DNA of 64,000 nt from Marinobacter sediminum (GCF_016820575.1 NZ_JAEMQH010000001.1:1426001-1490000), one strand, 5' to 3'. Counted from the first letter of the stretch, positions 26,437 through 35,695 are shown. Notes: generated from the sequence alone by a model not told the origin. A program made the numbers and translations.

Positions 26437-26972
26437 GCCAACGCGCTCACGCAGTCACTGAAGACTTTACTGGAAAAGTGGCTGTGATCCCCCGGACCCT
26501 TTGCAATGAAGAGGCGCCCGCCGGATTCGGTGATGCCGCAGTCAATCATCAGGTTGTCGCTGAGCTCGAAGTTTTCAATGCTGTGGCCGAGTTCGTCCCG
26601 CTTGCCTGAACCGGCGCGCTCGCGATAGCTCTGGCTGTCCATGGTAAAACCGAACGCGGGTTTGCCCTGGCCAATCATGTAGCCCACTTCGAAAACCGTA
26701 CCTGGGTCCGCACTGATGCCCCGGAATGGCGTCAGGTTGGCGATGATGGCATCGCAGCGGTCCATCAACTGGCGGTTTGTCCGGTAGATCCGCAGGCCTT
26801 GATCCTGCTTCGATTCGTGCTCGGGGAACTCCAGGTCCGTATCCAGTGGGTCGACACCCTCAAATCCATGCTCTCGCAGTAGGCGCTTTTTCTCGGCCAC
26901 GATGGCCCGGTGCTCCTGTTCCGGAAAAAAGACTTCTGGGCCTGCGAGGTAGATGCGGTGTGGGGATGTCAT
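26409..26972 (-). CDS. Nucleoside 2-deoxyribosyltransferase
   Basis: 187 residues. The family begins RIYLAGPEVFFP and has MDRCDAIIANLTPFRGISADPGTVFEVGYM, where Glu in TVFEVGYM is the expected catalytic nucleophile and Asp in SADPGT supports it. The enzyme exchanges bases between 2'-deoxyribonucleosides in nucleotide salvage. The last codons lie in a perfect hairpin. Ribosome site AAGGAG. Single gene. Confidence 0.88.
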   Translation of the reverse strand: MTSPHRIYLAGPEVFFPEQEHRAIVAEKKRLLREHGFEGVDPLDTDLEFPEHESKQDQGLRIYRTNRQLMDRCDAIIANLTPFRGISADPGTVFEVGYMIGQGKPAFGFTMDSQSYRERAGSGKRDELGHSIENFELSDNLMIDCGITESGGRLFIAKGPGDHSHFSSKVFSDCVSALARCLSSQKK

Positions 26973-27089
26973 GGGTGCTCCTTGGCAGTCTATCTTTTTA
27001 GGCCTCGATCAGTGCCGGACGGAACATATTCGAGGCTTCATGCGTTGCTCTTTGTTAGGCTCGTAATGAAATAACAAGGATAAAAGCAC

Positions 27090-27134
27090 ATGTATCATTT
27101 TAGTTTGTGCCCAGTGGTCGGGGCGACAGTATGA
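27090..27134 (+). CDS. Possible 14-residue leader peptide overlapping the hydroxylase start
   Basis: The best ribosome site in this region (AACAAGGATAAAAGCAC) precedes an ATG at 27090. This opens a 14-codon frame (MYHFSLCPVVGATV) ending in TGA at 27132-27134. That stop overlaps the ATG of the hydroxylase gene as ATGA. This looks like a translational-coupling leader, but a chance frame cannot be excluded. Confidence 0.35.
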   Translation: MYHFSLCPVVGATV

Positions 27135-28291
27135 GCGACTACAACATCAATGGCCTGGCCATTCCGCTATTCCTCATCCTGATGCTGGTGGAGTACGGCG
27201 TGTTGCGGCTGCAGGGTCGCAGTTTGCACCGCTTTAACGACAGTGTGAACAGCCTGTCCATGGGCCTGCTGTTGCTCATTTCCGATGCCTTGCTGAAAGC
27301 CTATACCTTCGCGGTGTTTATCTGGCTGTGGCAGAACCATCGGCTGATCGATTTTCAGGTGGAGAATCCGATCACCTGGCTGGTGTTCTTCCTGGGCGTC
27401 GACTTCTGTTATTACTGGTTCCACCGCATTGCCCACCAGGTCAACATTCTGTGGGGCGCGCACGTGGGTCATCACCAGGGGGAGGAATACAACTTCACCA
27501 CGGCGTTGCGCCAGAGCGCGTTCCAGTATGCTTTTTCCTGGGTGTTCTATCTGCCGCTGGCGGTGCTGGGCTGTCCGCCGGTGGTCTTCGTGGTTCAGTT
27601 TGTGGTGCTCAAAATGTACCAGTTCTGGTTGCACACCCAATCCATTAACCGCATTCCGTTAATGGAAGGGGTGATGTCTACGCCGTCGAGCCACCGCGTG
27701 CACCACGCCAAGAACCCGATTTACATTGATCGCAATTACGGTGGCACTCTGGTGATCTGGGACCGCCTGTTTGGCACCTGGCAGCCGGAGCTGGCGGACG
27801 AGCCGTGCCATTACGGGACAACCCGTCCGCTGGATACCTTGAACCCGGTTCGCGCCAACCTGCAGCACTGGTCGATGCTGGCCCGGGACACCATCAACAC
27901 CGCGCGCTGGCAGGATAAGGTATCGCTATGGTTTCGGCCCACCGGCTGGCGCCCGGCGGATTGCCTGGCCATGGACGCCATTGACCCGGGCATGCAGAAA
28001 ACCGGTTGCAGCGACCGGCCCAAGTACGATCCACAAACCACCCCTGGCAAAAAGCTCTACGTGGGCTGCTCCATGATGCTGACGTTTGTGGTCTGCACCG
28101 CGTTTATCTTCCTCTCGCCGCAACTACCCGGCTGGCAGGTAGCCACGGGCACGGTGTTGGTGATCGGTGGACTGGTCATTGCTGGAGATCTGCTGGAAAA
28201 CCGAACCCGCTTTCAGTGGCTCGAGTGGGTGAGAGTGCCTCTTCTGGTCTGGTTCGCCGCAAGCCTTTGGAGCGCAACAGCTCTGGGCTGA
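27131..28291 (+). CDS. Sterol desaturase/fatty acid hydroxylase superfamily membrane protein
   Basis: 386 residues from the ATG at 27131; an in-frame GTG at 27107 would add 8 residues. At least four membrane segments are visible. The eight-His di-iron motif is complete: WFHRIAHQ, HVGHHQGEEYN and a later SSHRVHHAKNP. A C-terminal extension from about residue 255 contains further membrane segments (FVVCTAFIFL) not needed for the core. The reaction may be hydroxylation or ether-lipid cleavage. The translation start lacks its own good ribosome site and overlaps a short upstream frame. Confidence 0.87.
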   Translation: MSDYNINGLAIPLFLILMLVEYGVLRLQGRSLHRFNDSVNSLSMGLLLLISDALLKAYTFAVFIWLWQNHRLIDFQVENPITWLVFFLGVDFCYYWFHRIAHQVNILWGAHVGHHQGEEYNFTTALRQSAFQYAFSWVFYLPLAVLGCPPVVFVVQFVVLKMYQFWLHTQSINRIPLMEGVMSTPSSHRVHHAKNPIYIDRNYGGTLVIWDRLFGTWQPELADEPCHYGTTRPLDTLNPVRANLQHWSMLARDTINTARWQDKVSLWFRPTGWRPADCLAMDAIDPGMQKTGCSDRPKYDPQTTPGKKLYVGCSMMLTFVVCTAFIFLSPQLPGWQVATGTVLVIGGLVIAGDLLENRTRFQWLEWVRVPLLVWFAASLWSATALG

Positions 28292-28382
28292 AAGCCCATG
28301 TCCCCGTTGATCTGGGTCAAACCCCCAGATCCGGCGGAGGGCATAATGAGGTGACGCATTGTAACGATTAAGAGGTGTCGCC

Positions 28383-28823
28383 ATGGACAAGGACTCTCCC
28401 TGCATTGTCGTAGCCTGTGATGGTTCGGAGCAGTCACTGAGTGCCGCCAAACTGGCCTCTGACCTGGCCGAAGCTACCGGCCAACCGCTGAAGTTGCTAA
28501 CCGTCTATCCCTATGCAAAATCCTCGGTGCTGGTGGTGGCCGGCGTCGAACCTGGCAAGATCGATGCGGAGCGGGAAAAACATGGTCAGGAGGTGTTTGA
28601 TGCGGCCAGGCAAGTGCTGAGCGGCCAGGTGGATCTCCGGGAAGAGATCTTGTTGAACGGCGACCCTGCCCACGAAATTATCGAGTACATGCACAATCAC
28701 CCGGGTGCTCACCTGGTGCTCGGGCGCCGGGGCTTTTCTGCGGTACGCACCCTGCTGCTTGGCAGTGTCAGTGAAAAAGTGGTCCGGCACGCCACAGGGC
28801 CAGTGACTGTGGTCGGGCAATAA
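28383..28823 (+). CDS. Universal stress protein (UspA family)
   Basis: 146 residues, AAGAGG before the ATG. One Usp domain: CIVVACDGSEQSLSAAKLASDLAE at the start, and the nucleotide loop LGRRGFSAVRTLLLGSVSEKVVRHATGPVTVV, where the G-x2-G-x9-G(S) pattern marks ATP-binding members. Cytoplasmic. A stress or stationary-phase role is family knowledge. The next gene follows 42 nt later on the same strand. Confidence 0.9.
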   Translation: MDKDSPCIVVACDGSEQSLSAAKLASDLAEATGQPLKLLTVYPYAKSSVLVVAGVEPGKIDAEREKHGQEVFDAARQVLSGQVDLREEILLNGDPAHEIIEYMHNHPGAHLVLGRRGFSAVRTLLLGSVSEKVVRHATGPVTVVGQ

Positions 28824-28865
28824 AGCCTTCTCTCATCAGCCAATGAACATTGAGGTAGCCTGCCT

Positions 28866-29429
28866 GTGAGTGCTGCTGCCAGCGTTAATGTCATCCGTCT
28901 TCGCCTCAATACCATTGCCCAGTTATTCAATTCCTTAGATCCATCTCCCTTCGTGGGGCGGGATCTGGACGCCAATGCCGAATCTTTCATCATGGAGTGG
29001 GCGGAAGAACACCCGACCGAGGGCGATTTTCGTTTGGACATTGAAGTCAGCCAATGTGACGACGTGACTGCGGCCCGTGAACGGGTCGTGCGGGCCATTC
29101 GTGCCTACTTCTCAGAGCGCGAGCAATGGGCGCGACAGGGTTTTCGCCGCCTGATGCGGGAAGGGCGGTTGAGTCTGGTGATTGGTCTGGTCTTTCTAGC
29201 GGTTTGCCTCGGCGTAAGCCGACTGCTGGAGAACCAGGCCCCAGAGACAGGCCTGGTACTACTGGTTAGCGAAAGCCTATTGATCGGTGGCTGGGTTGCG
29301 ATGTGGCGGCCAATGGAGATTTTCCTATACGACTGGTGGCCCCTGCTGAGGCGAATCCGGCTGTTGCGTCGGTTGGCACTGATGGAGGTGCGGCTTCAGT
29401 TGAGTGCCGAGACCGGCCAGCCCCATTGA
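28866..29429 (+). CDS. Membrane protein of unknown function
   Basis: 187 residues from a GTG with GAGGT upstream. The N-terminal half is soluble (IRLRLNTIAQLFNSLDPSPFVGRDLDANAESFIMEWAEE) and rich in acidic residues. Two membrane helices follow around residues 100-145 (LSLVIGLVFLAVCLGVSRLL and GLVLLVSESLLIGGWVAMW). A basic tail ends LRLLRRLALMEVRLQ. I do not recognise the family. The 42-nt gap suggests co-expression with the universal stress protein. Confidence 0.75.
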   Translation: MSAAASVNVIRLRLNTIAQLFNSLDPSPFVGRDLDANAESFIMEWAEEHPTEGDFRLDIEVSQCDDVTAARERVVRAIRAYFSEREQWARQGFRRLMREGRLSLVIGLVFLAVCLGVSRLLENQAPETGLVLLVSESLLIGGWVAMWRPMEIFLYDWWPLLRRIRLLRRLALMEVRLQLSAETGQPH

Positions 29430-29448
29430 TTCCGAATGGCAAAAACAT

Positions 29449-30507
29449 CTACGGATTCAGGATCTGTATTTCCCGCCGCCACCGGTTCATGAACACATCG
29501 CGACGCATGGGATCCACGAATGCCAGCAGTGAGGCATCAATGGGAATTGGGTATAGGCGCTCGCCAACTTGATCCCGCAGCCGCTGCGAGGTGTAGGGGC
29601 CGACCACATCCGGCAGCACACTGAACAACGGCGTCTCGCCAGCGAGAATCTGTTGGCCGTCGGCGCTCAGCAAGAAATTCATGAATGTACGGGCGGCCTC
29701 GAGGTTGGGCGCGTCGCGATGGATAAACGCCATGCGCATCATCACCAATGAGTAGTCTTGAGGGATTTGCACAATAAGCTCAGGATGGCTGCGGGCCCAC
29801 TGGATAGCGTAGGAGCCCAGCAGGTTGTAACCAACCCAATAGCGCCCATCGGTGAGCCCCTCGAGCATTTTCTGGGTGGAATTTTCAAGGCGCACGTCGG
29901 CCGCGCCCAGGGCGGCAACCAGATCCCAGAATCGAGGGGAATAGCGGGCATCCTGCTGGAACAGGGTGTAGCCGATGCCGCTGCCGGAGGGGGAATAGGT
30001 TGTGACCCGGCCACGGAGCATATCCTTATGGGTGTTCAGGATGGTGTGGAGGTCGGCATGGGTCTGGGGTGGCAGCATGTGGCGCGCCAGATCGAGCCGG
30101 TACACGGTCACGATGGGTTCGAAGGTAAATCCAAACACTTCGTTGCGCCATTTCGCCCAGCTTGGCCACTCGCGGGCGGCGCTGCTGTCCAGTGATTGGG
30201 CGAGGCCGTCATTTACCCGGGCCATCTGCCAGGGCATGGCCGAGCTGATGATCACATCGGGGGCTGGTGAGGCGGTTCGGGCCCGTTCATCCACCTCAAG
30301 GGTGGACCGGTCCTGGAATGATACCTCAATTTCCGGATGGGCCTGTTCAAATGCTGCAAGCAGTGGCGCCACCACGGGCAGATCCAAGGCGGCATCAACT
30401 TCGAGCGTGGTTTTATTCTGTGCCAATGCGGCGGATGGCAGCAGGCTCGCTGTCAAAAGCAGTGTTACCAAAGGCGCCGAAAAGTACGGCCACAACCAGC
30501 GTTTCAT
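29449..30507 (-). CDS. Periplasmic ABC-type solute-binding protein in the tctDE operon
   Basis: 352 residues from the ATG at 30507; an earlier ATG at 30582 lies inside tctE. A signal peptide ends near PSAALAQ. The protein is a type-2 extracellular solute-binding protein (ALDLPVVAPLLAAFEQAHPEIEVSFQD, then PDVIISSAMPWQM). Its start is 1 nt from the tctE stop, so it is the third gene of a tctD-tctE-binding protein operon. With no permease nearby it may sense ligand for TctE, as auxiliary binding proteins do in some TctE systems. The role is inferred. Confidence 0.78.
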   Translation of the reverse strand: MKRWLWPYFSAPLVTLLLTASLLPSAALAQNKTTLEVDAALDLPVVAPLLAAFEQAHPEIEVSFQDRSTLEVDERARTASPAPDVIISSAMPWQMARVNDGLAQSLDSSAAREWPSWAKWRNEVFGFTFEPIVTVYRLDLARHMLPPQTHADLHTILNTHKDMLRGRVTTYSPSGSGIGYTLFQQDARYSPRFWDLVAALGAADVRLENSTQKMLEGLTDGRYWVGYNLLGSYAIQWARSHPELIVQIPQDYSLVMMRMAFIHRDAPNLEAARTFMNFLLSADGQQILAGETPLFSVLPDVVGPYTSQRLRDQVGERLYPIPIDASLLAFVDPMRRDVFMNRWRREIQILNP

Positions 30508-30508
30508 G

Positions 30509-31909
30509 TCAGGCTTCCTCGGCCAGGATTGGGAATATGATGCATACGCAAAGCCCGTGGCCCGGCTCGCTGTGAATTTCAAACGTTGCCTGATGCCGTT
30601 GCGCGATGGAGTTGACGATAGCCAGGCCTAGCCCGGAGCCCTCGGTGTCCTGGCGCCCGCCGCGCTCGAAAGGCTGGTGCAGACGGTCCAGCAACTCGGG
30701 GTTTACCCCAGGGCCGTTGTCCTGAATCCGCAGTTCCACCGTGTCTTTCTGCCTGGGCAGGCCCAGGGTGATCTCGCTGCCAGCCGGGGTATAACGCAGT
30801 GCGTTGTCGATCAGGTTGCCGATCAATTCGTGCAGAGACCAGGGCTCGCCCTGAATATAAATTGGGGCGTCGGGCAGGGCAGCCATGCCTAAATCGTGAT
30901 GTTTTGCGATGTCGCGATCGGCCCACTCGGTGATCGTTTTGCGCAACAGGTCCGACAGATCGATCTGCGTCTTTGATCCGGCCTCGGCGTGGCGCAGGCG
31001 TGACAGGCTGAGAAGCTGCCCCGCTAGGCGGCTGGTGCGTGCGCTGCTGTCATGAACGGTCTGCAGCGCCTGTCGCCAGTCCTCTGGCTGATTGCTTTGC
31101 AGCGCTAGTTCACTGGTGCTTTGCAAGCCCGCAAGGGGCGTTTTTAGCTGGTGGCTGGCATCGGCGCTGAAGCGTAGTAGCGCATTGCGGCCTTCCCTCT
31201 GACGTTCGAAAAGAGCGTTCAGGGTTTCCGCCATGTCGTACAGCTCGGCTGGCACTTCCGCGTTCAGGGGGGTGACGTCATCAGCTTTGCGCTGGCGGAT
31301 GAGCTGTCGTAGGCGCCGGACCGGACCCAATGCCGTTCGAATAGCCACCAGCATCAGCAGTCCGGTCAGCATAACCATGACAACAAACCGGATCAGAGCT
31401 TTGGTGAACAGATCGTGGGTCAGGGATTCCCGGCCGGAAAGGGTGTGGCCGACCCAGATCTGCAAGGGTTCCACGGATTCCCAACCAGCGGATTTCAATT
31501 GGCGGCCGTAAACCCTGATGGGTGCGCCGGCATACTGAAGGGAGCTCCAAACCGGCTCGGACTGACGTGACGCCCGGTGATGAAGTGTTTCCAAAACCGC
31601 GGTATCCAGGTTGCCCGTCACCGACTGGCCGTCGCTGTTCACAACCGTATAAAACACTCGTTCTTGTTGCTCGGTTGCGAGCATCTGAAAGGCCGCGGCG
31701 GGTATCTCCACCACTGGCTGGCCACCCTGCCACTGGACCGCTTCGCCAATGGTCAGGCTGGCCGCCTGCAGCAGGCTGTCATAAGCACGATCTGCTGCCC
31801 GCTCTGCGCTGGTATATGCCTCAATCAGCAAAAACGTGCCAAGAACGCTAAACGCTGCGAGCAGCCAGGCACCTAGTCGCTGTTTCAGCGTGCCCTTAAC
31901 AACGATCAC
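30509..31909 (-). CDS. tctE: Sensor histidine kinase, TctE-like
   Basis: 466 residues from a GTG that overlaps the tctD stop by 3 nt (GTGA). One membrane helix lies near residue 15-35, a periplasmic sensor region follows, a second helix lies near 170-195 (IRFVVMVMLTGLLMLVAI), and then HAMP. The DHp phospho-acceptor is His in SADASHQLKTPLAGLQS. The ATPase boxes are N (NLIDNALRYTP), G1 (DNGPGV) and G2 (GSGLGLAIV). The neighbouring divergent tctCBA genes suggest it senses tricarboxylates such as citrate. Cognate regulator upstream. Confidence 0.88.
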   Translation of the reverse strand: MIVVKGTLKQRLGAWLLAAFSVLGTFLLIEAYTSAERAADRAYDSLLQAASLTIGEAVQWQGGQPVVEIPAAAFQMLATEQQERVFYTVVNSDGQSVTGNLDTAVLETLHHRASRQSEPVWSSLQYAGAPIRVYGRQLKSAGWESVEPLQIWVGHTLSGRESLTHDLFTKALIRFVVMVMLTGLLMLVAIRTALGPVRRLRQLIRQRKADDVTPLNAEVPAELYDMAETLNALFERQREGRNALLRFSADASHQLKTPLAGLQSTSELALQSNQPEDWRQALQTVHDSSARTSRLAGQLLSLSRLRHAEAGSKTQIDLSDLLRKTITEWADRDIAKHHDLGMAALPDAPIYIQGEPWSLHELIGNLIDNALRYTPAGSEITLGLPRQKDTVELRIQDNGPGVNPELLDRLHQPFERGGRQDTEGSGLGLAIVNSIAQRHQATFEIHSEPGHGLCVCIIFPILAEEA

Positions 31910-32574
31910 TCCGGATCATCCTCCAGACGATATCCCAGGCCACGCAGAGTGCGGATGCGCACGCCGCTGCCCTGCAAACGTTTGCGCAGTCGGCTGACAT
32001 AGACTTCAAGGGCATTTGGGCCGGCCTCGCCAAAGCCGAACAGGCGGTTAATCAACTGCTCACGCGGGGCAATGCGCCCTGCGTAAAGGAGCAAACCCTC
32101 AATCAATCCCAGTTCCCGGGGCGGTAAATCCAGATGCTCACCGAACAAAGTGGCGTGGCCGGAGGCGGGATCAAAACATAGGGGGCCAAAGCTGAGATGG
32201 TTGTCTGTGCGCTGCTGGCTCCGGCGTAGCAAGGCTCGCACGCGGGCCTGGAGTTCCGGCAAGGAGAAGGGTTTGGTCAGGTAATCGTCGGCACCTAGGT
32301 CCAGCCCTTTAACCCGCTCTGCCACGCCGTCGCGGGCGGTCAGGATCATGATCGGTGTGGTATCGCGCCGCTCGCGAATTTCCGCCAGTAACGAAAGCCC
32401 ACTGCCATCCGGCAGACCCAGATCCAGCACCACCAGGTCGAACTGGCTATGTGCCAGTGCAGCGCGCGCCTCCTTCAGACTGGTGAATACCTCCACAGTG
32501 TTGCCCAGTGGTGCCAGTCCCTGATGCAGAGAGTCGGCAATTAACGGGTCATCTTCAACGATCAGCAGGCGCAT
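31906..32574 (-). CDS. tctD: OmpR-type response regulator, TctD-like
   Basis: 222 residues from the ATG at 32574; longer frames upstream would run through the promoter region. The receiver domain has Asp51 (VVLDLGLPDG) and KPFSL with Lys, and the winged-helix DNA-binding domain starts near residue 125. It should bind the 153-nt gap and switch the divergent tctCBA-abrB transport genes and its own operon. Ribosome site AAGAAG is weak. Confidence 0.9.
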   Translation of the reverse strand: MRLLIVEDDPLIADSLHQGLAPLGNTVEVFTSLKEARAALAHSQFDLVVLDLGLPDGSGLSLLAEIRERRDTTPIMILTARDGVAERVKGLDLGADDYLTKPFSLPELQARVRALLRRSQQRTDNHLSFGPLCFDPASGHATLFGEHLDLPPRELGLIEGLLLYAGRIAPREQLINRLFGFGEAGPNALEVYVSRLRKRLQGSGVRIRTLRGLGYRLEDDPE

Positions 32575-32727
32575 GGGCGGGCTTCTTGAAAGTGGCGGAC
32601 AGCGATTACAAATGGCTGACAGGTTAATGACAGGTTGTGTCCATAGGATAGGTCTGGCCATCGATACGATGCGCGGCAGTGGCACGTTACAGCGCTCTGC
32701 CAAAAACAAATACAACAGGAGTTCGAC

Positions 32728-33714
32728 ATGAAATTCAACACCGCATTCCTTCGCCGGTCTGCAGCCGCTGTTATGGGCGCTGCCTTGATGACCGGATCCG
32801 TTCAGGCCTTCGCCAAGCCCACCGAATGTATCGCACCTGCCAAACCAGGCGGTGGTTATGACCTCACGTGCCGTCTTGCCGCCAATGCGCTGCAGGAAAC
32901 AGGGTTGATCGACCAGCCCATGATGGTCAGTTACATGCCTGGCGGTATCGGAGCTGTCGCTTATAACCACGTCAACGGCGTGCGTAAAGACGACCCCAAC
33001 CTGATCGTTGCCGCGAGTACCGGCGCTGCAGTTAACCTGGCACTGGGCAAGTTTGGCCAGTACGACGCGGACGAAGTGCGCTGGTTGGGTGCCCTGGGTG
33101 TGGATTATGGCGCCATCGTGGTGAAAGCTGATGCCCCTTGGCAGAACCTGAAAGAGCTGGCCCAGGATCTGAAGACACAGCCTGGCAAGATCGTCTTTGG
33201 TGCCGGCGGTACCGTTGGCAGTCAGGACTGGATGAAGGCAGCGCTTACCGCCAAGTCGGCCGGAGTTTCACCCCGGGATTTGCGCTATGTGGCCTTCGAA
33301 GGTGGCGGTGAATCTCTGGCGGCGCTTCTGGGCGAGCACATCCATGTGTTCACCGGTGACCTCTCTGAACTTCGCCCACACCTGGATTCCGGCAAGGTAC
33401 GCGTGCTGGCAGCATTGGCCGAAGAACGTGTGGGTGGCCCCTACGCCGACATCCCCACCGCGGCAGAGCAGGGCTATGACGTGCAATGGCCAATCTGGCG
33501 TGGCTACTACATGGGGCCGAACGTGAGTGATGAGGCTTACAACGCCTGGGTGGCGAGACTGGAAGAACTGGCAGGCACTGAGAAGTTTGCCGAGATGCGT
33601 GACGCGCGTGGCCTGTTTCCCATGGAGCGCTATGGCGACAACTTCGACACTTACGTGAAAGAAATGGTTGTCCAATTCAAGGAACTCGCTAAAGAAGTTG
33701 GGCTGACACAATGA
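32728..33714 (+). CDS. tctC: Tripartite tricarboxylate transporter substrate-binding protein (Bug family)
   Basis: 328 residues with AGGAG before the ATG. A signal peptide ends near VQAFAKP. The Bug-family marks are TECIAPAKPGGGYDLTCRLAANALQ and the second-lobe YVAFEGGGESLAALLGEHIHVFTGDLSEL. It captures tri- or dicarboxylates in the periplasm for TctAB. First gene of a plus-strand operon divergent from tctD. Confidence 0.92.
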   Translation: MKFNTAFLRRSAAAVMGAALMTGSVQAFAKPTECIAPAKPGGGYDLTCRLAANALQETGLIDQPMMVSYMPGGIGAVAYNHVNGVRKDDPNLIVAASTGAAVNLALGKFGQYDADEVRWLGALGVDYGAIVVKADAPWQNLKELAQDLKTQPGKIVFGAGGTVGSQDWMKAALTAKSAGVSPRDLRYVAFEGGGESLAALLGEHIHVFTGDLSELRPHLDSGKVRVLAALAEERVGGPYADIPTAAEQGYDVQWPIWRGYYMGPNVSDEAYNAWVARLEELAGTEKFAEMRDARGLFPMERYGDNFDTYVKEMVVQFKELAKEVGLTQ

Positions 33715-34160
33715 GAATTGCCGCCGACCGCATTCTGGGGCTTGCCTTGATCGGTTTGGCGGCATTCGCCGCCTTTAATGCCTCGCAGTTTCAGGTGAAT
33801 TTCATCTACGAGCCCGTTGGACCGAAAGCATTTCCCATCCTGCTATCGGCCATTCTGGCGACCTTGTCGCTGGTGCTGGTATTCCGGCCCGGCGAGAACG
33901 GTGACTGGCCCGACAAGCGAGTAACCCTGAAACTGTTGGCCGTTCTGGGAGTGCTCCTGGTTTATGCCTTGCTGTTTACCCGCCTGGGCTATGTCGTCAT
34001 GACCTTCCTGACCGTGCTATCCCTGGCCCGCCTGTTCGAGGCCTCCTGGAAAAAAGCCGCGATCGCTGGAGCGTTGATGACCCTGGGGAGCTATTACCTT
34101 TTTACCCTCGGGCTGGGTATTGCTTTGCCAGGCGGCCACTGGCTGCCCGACTTTAACTGA
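33711..34160 (+). CDS. tctB: Tripartite tricarboxylate transporter small membrane subunit TctB
   Basis: 149 residues overlapping tctC by 4 nt (ATGA), which gives translational coupling. About four membrane helices (DRILGLALIGLAAFAAFNA, YEPVGPKAFPILLSAILATLSLVLVF, LKLLAVLGVLLVYALLF, AAIAGALMTLGSYYLFT). The pattern and length match TctB, the small integral subunit that works with TctA. Confidence 0.9.
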   Translation: MRIAADRILGLALIGLAAFAAFNASQFQVNFIYEPVGPKAFPILLSAILATLSLVLVFRPGENGDWPDKRVTLKLLAVLGVLLVYALLFTRLGYVVMTFLTVLSLARLFEASWKKAAIAGALMTLGSYYLFTLGLGIALPGGHWLPDFN

Positions 34161-34170
34161 GGTGCCTGGT

Positions 34171-35676
34171 ATGTTCGATTTTCTGATTCAAGGTTTTGAC
34201 GTTGCCCTCAGCCCCATGAACCTGGGGCTGGCTTTTCTTGGGGCGCTGCTTGGTACGTTGTTTGGCGCGCTGCCAGGTATCGGCCCTATTAATGGAATTG
34301 CCATTCTGATGCCACTGGCCTACACCCTCGGATTGCCTGCGGAGTCCGCGCTGATCCTGCTGGCGGGTGTTTATACTGGGGCAGAATATGGCGGACGTAT
34401 GTCCAGCATCCTGCTAAATGTGCCGGGCGACGCCGGAGCGGTGATGACTACCCTTGATGGCCATCCGCTGGCCAAGAAGGGGCTGGCTGGTCCAGCGCTG
34501 GGTCTCTCTGCGGTCAGCTCGTTCGTGGGCGCAACCATTGCCATCATCGGTCTGACGTTGTTCGCACCGCTGCTGGCGGAAGTGGCCGTAATGTTTGGCC
34601 CGGCCGAGTTCTTCGCACTCATGGTTTTTGCCTTTGCATCCATGTCGGTAATGATGGGTAACGACCCGATCAAAACCGGTATTGGAGCCGTGCTCGGTGT
34701 GCTGATTGCCATGGTTGGCGTCGACTCCGGTACCGGGGTGATGCGGTACACCTTCGGCATGGCTGAGCTGTACGACGGCATCGACTTTGTGGTTATGATC
34801 ATCGGCCTGTTCGCCATCAGCGAGATCCTGCTGATGCTGGAGCATGCCCATGGCAAGAATGCGAACCAGGAAATGCCGCCACTGGGCCGTGTGATGGTCA
34901 GCGCCAAAGAGTTGCTTTACTGCAAGTGGGCGATGCTGCGCAGCGGTGTGATTGGTTTCATCGTGGGTGTGTTGCCCGGCACAGGGGCCTCTGTAGCAGG
35001 TGCCGTCACGTACACCACCGAGAAGCGTCTGTCCGATAAGCACAACACCTTCGGTACCGGCGATATGCGAGGCCTGGCCGCTCCCGAGGCGGGCAATAAT
35101 GCCTCCGCGGCCGGCTCTTTTGTGCCGATGCTGACGCTCGGCATTCCAGGCTCAGGAACCACCGCGGTTCTGCTTGGCGCGCTCATGCTCTACAACATCA
35201 CGCCGGGCCCCATGCTGTTTACCGAGCGCCCTGAAGTGGCCGGTGGTCTGATTGCCTCACTCTATATCGGCAACCTGGTGCTGTTGGCGCTCAACCTTCC
35301 GCTTGCGGGCCTGTTTGCCAAGACCCTCACCATGCCACGCTGGGTACTGGTGCCGGGAATTGCGATCCTGGCGTTTGTTGGTGTCTATCAGCTGCATTCC
35401 GACCTGATGGCCATATACCTGATGCTGATCATTGGTGTGTTCGGTTACGCCCTGCGCAAGCTCGGCTTCTCACTGGCGCCCGTGATTCTGGGGTACGTGC
35501 TGGGCGGGCTGATGGAAGATAATCTGCGTCGGGCGCTTTCCATCAGCGGCGGGGAAGTCGGCATTCTGTGGAATTCAGCGATCTCTGTTGGCTTGTGGAT
35601 TGCCGCCGTTATGCTGTTGGTGTTGCCATGGCTGCTGTCTCGGGCATTTTCCCGCAAGTCTCCCGTGACGGCATGA
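34171..35676 (+). CDS. tctA: Tripartite tricarboxylate transporter large membrane subunit TctA
   Basis: 501 residues from the ATG at 34171 with GAGGTGCC upstream; a longer start at 34120 lies inside tctB. About twelve membrane segments. The conserved TctA motif GALPGIGPINGIAILMPL is near residue 30, and a second copy-like motif is VGVLPGTGASVAGAVTY. It forms the Na+- or H+-driven channel subunit. Co-transcribed with tctC and tctB. Confidence 0.92.
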   Translation: MFDFLIQGFDVALSPMNLGLAFLGALLGTLFGALPGIGPINGIAILMPLAYTLGLPAESALILLAGVYTGAEYGGRMSSILLNVPGDAGAVMTTLDGHPLAKKGLAGPALGLSAVSSFVGATIAIIGLTLFAPLLAEVAVMFGPAEFFALMVFAFASMSVMMGNDPIKTGIGAVLGVLIAMVGVDSGTGVMRYTFGMAELYDGIDFVVMIIGLFAISEILLMLEHAHGKNANQEMPPLGRVMVSAKELLYCKWAMLRSGVIGFIVGVLPGTGASVAGAVTYTTEKRLSDKHNTFGTGDMRGLAAPEAGNNASAAGSFVPMLTLGIPGSGTTAVLLGALMLYNITPGPMLFTERPEVAGGLIASLYIGNLVLLALNLPLAGLFAKTLTMPRWVLVPGIAILAFVGVYQLHSDLMAIYLMLIIGVFGYALRKLGFSLAPVILGYVLGGLMEDNLRRALSISGGEVGILWNSAISVGLWIAAVMLLVLPWLLSRAFSRKSPVTA

Positions 35677-35695
35677 TAAAGCAGGGGACTCAACG

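Noticed and set aside
32680..32695. TGGCACG-TTAC-AGCGC before tctC as sigma-54 promoter
   Set aside because: The -24 part is right but nothing like TTGC occurs at -12.
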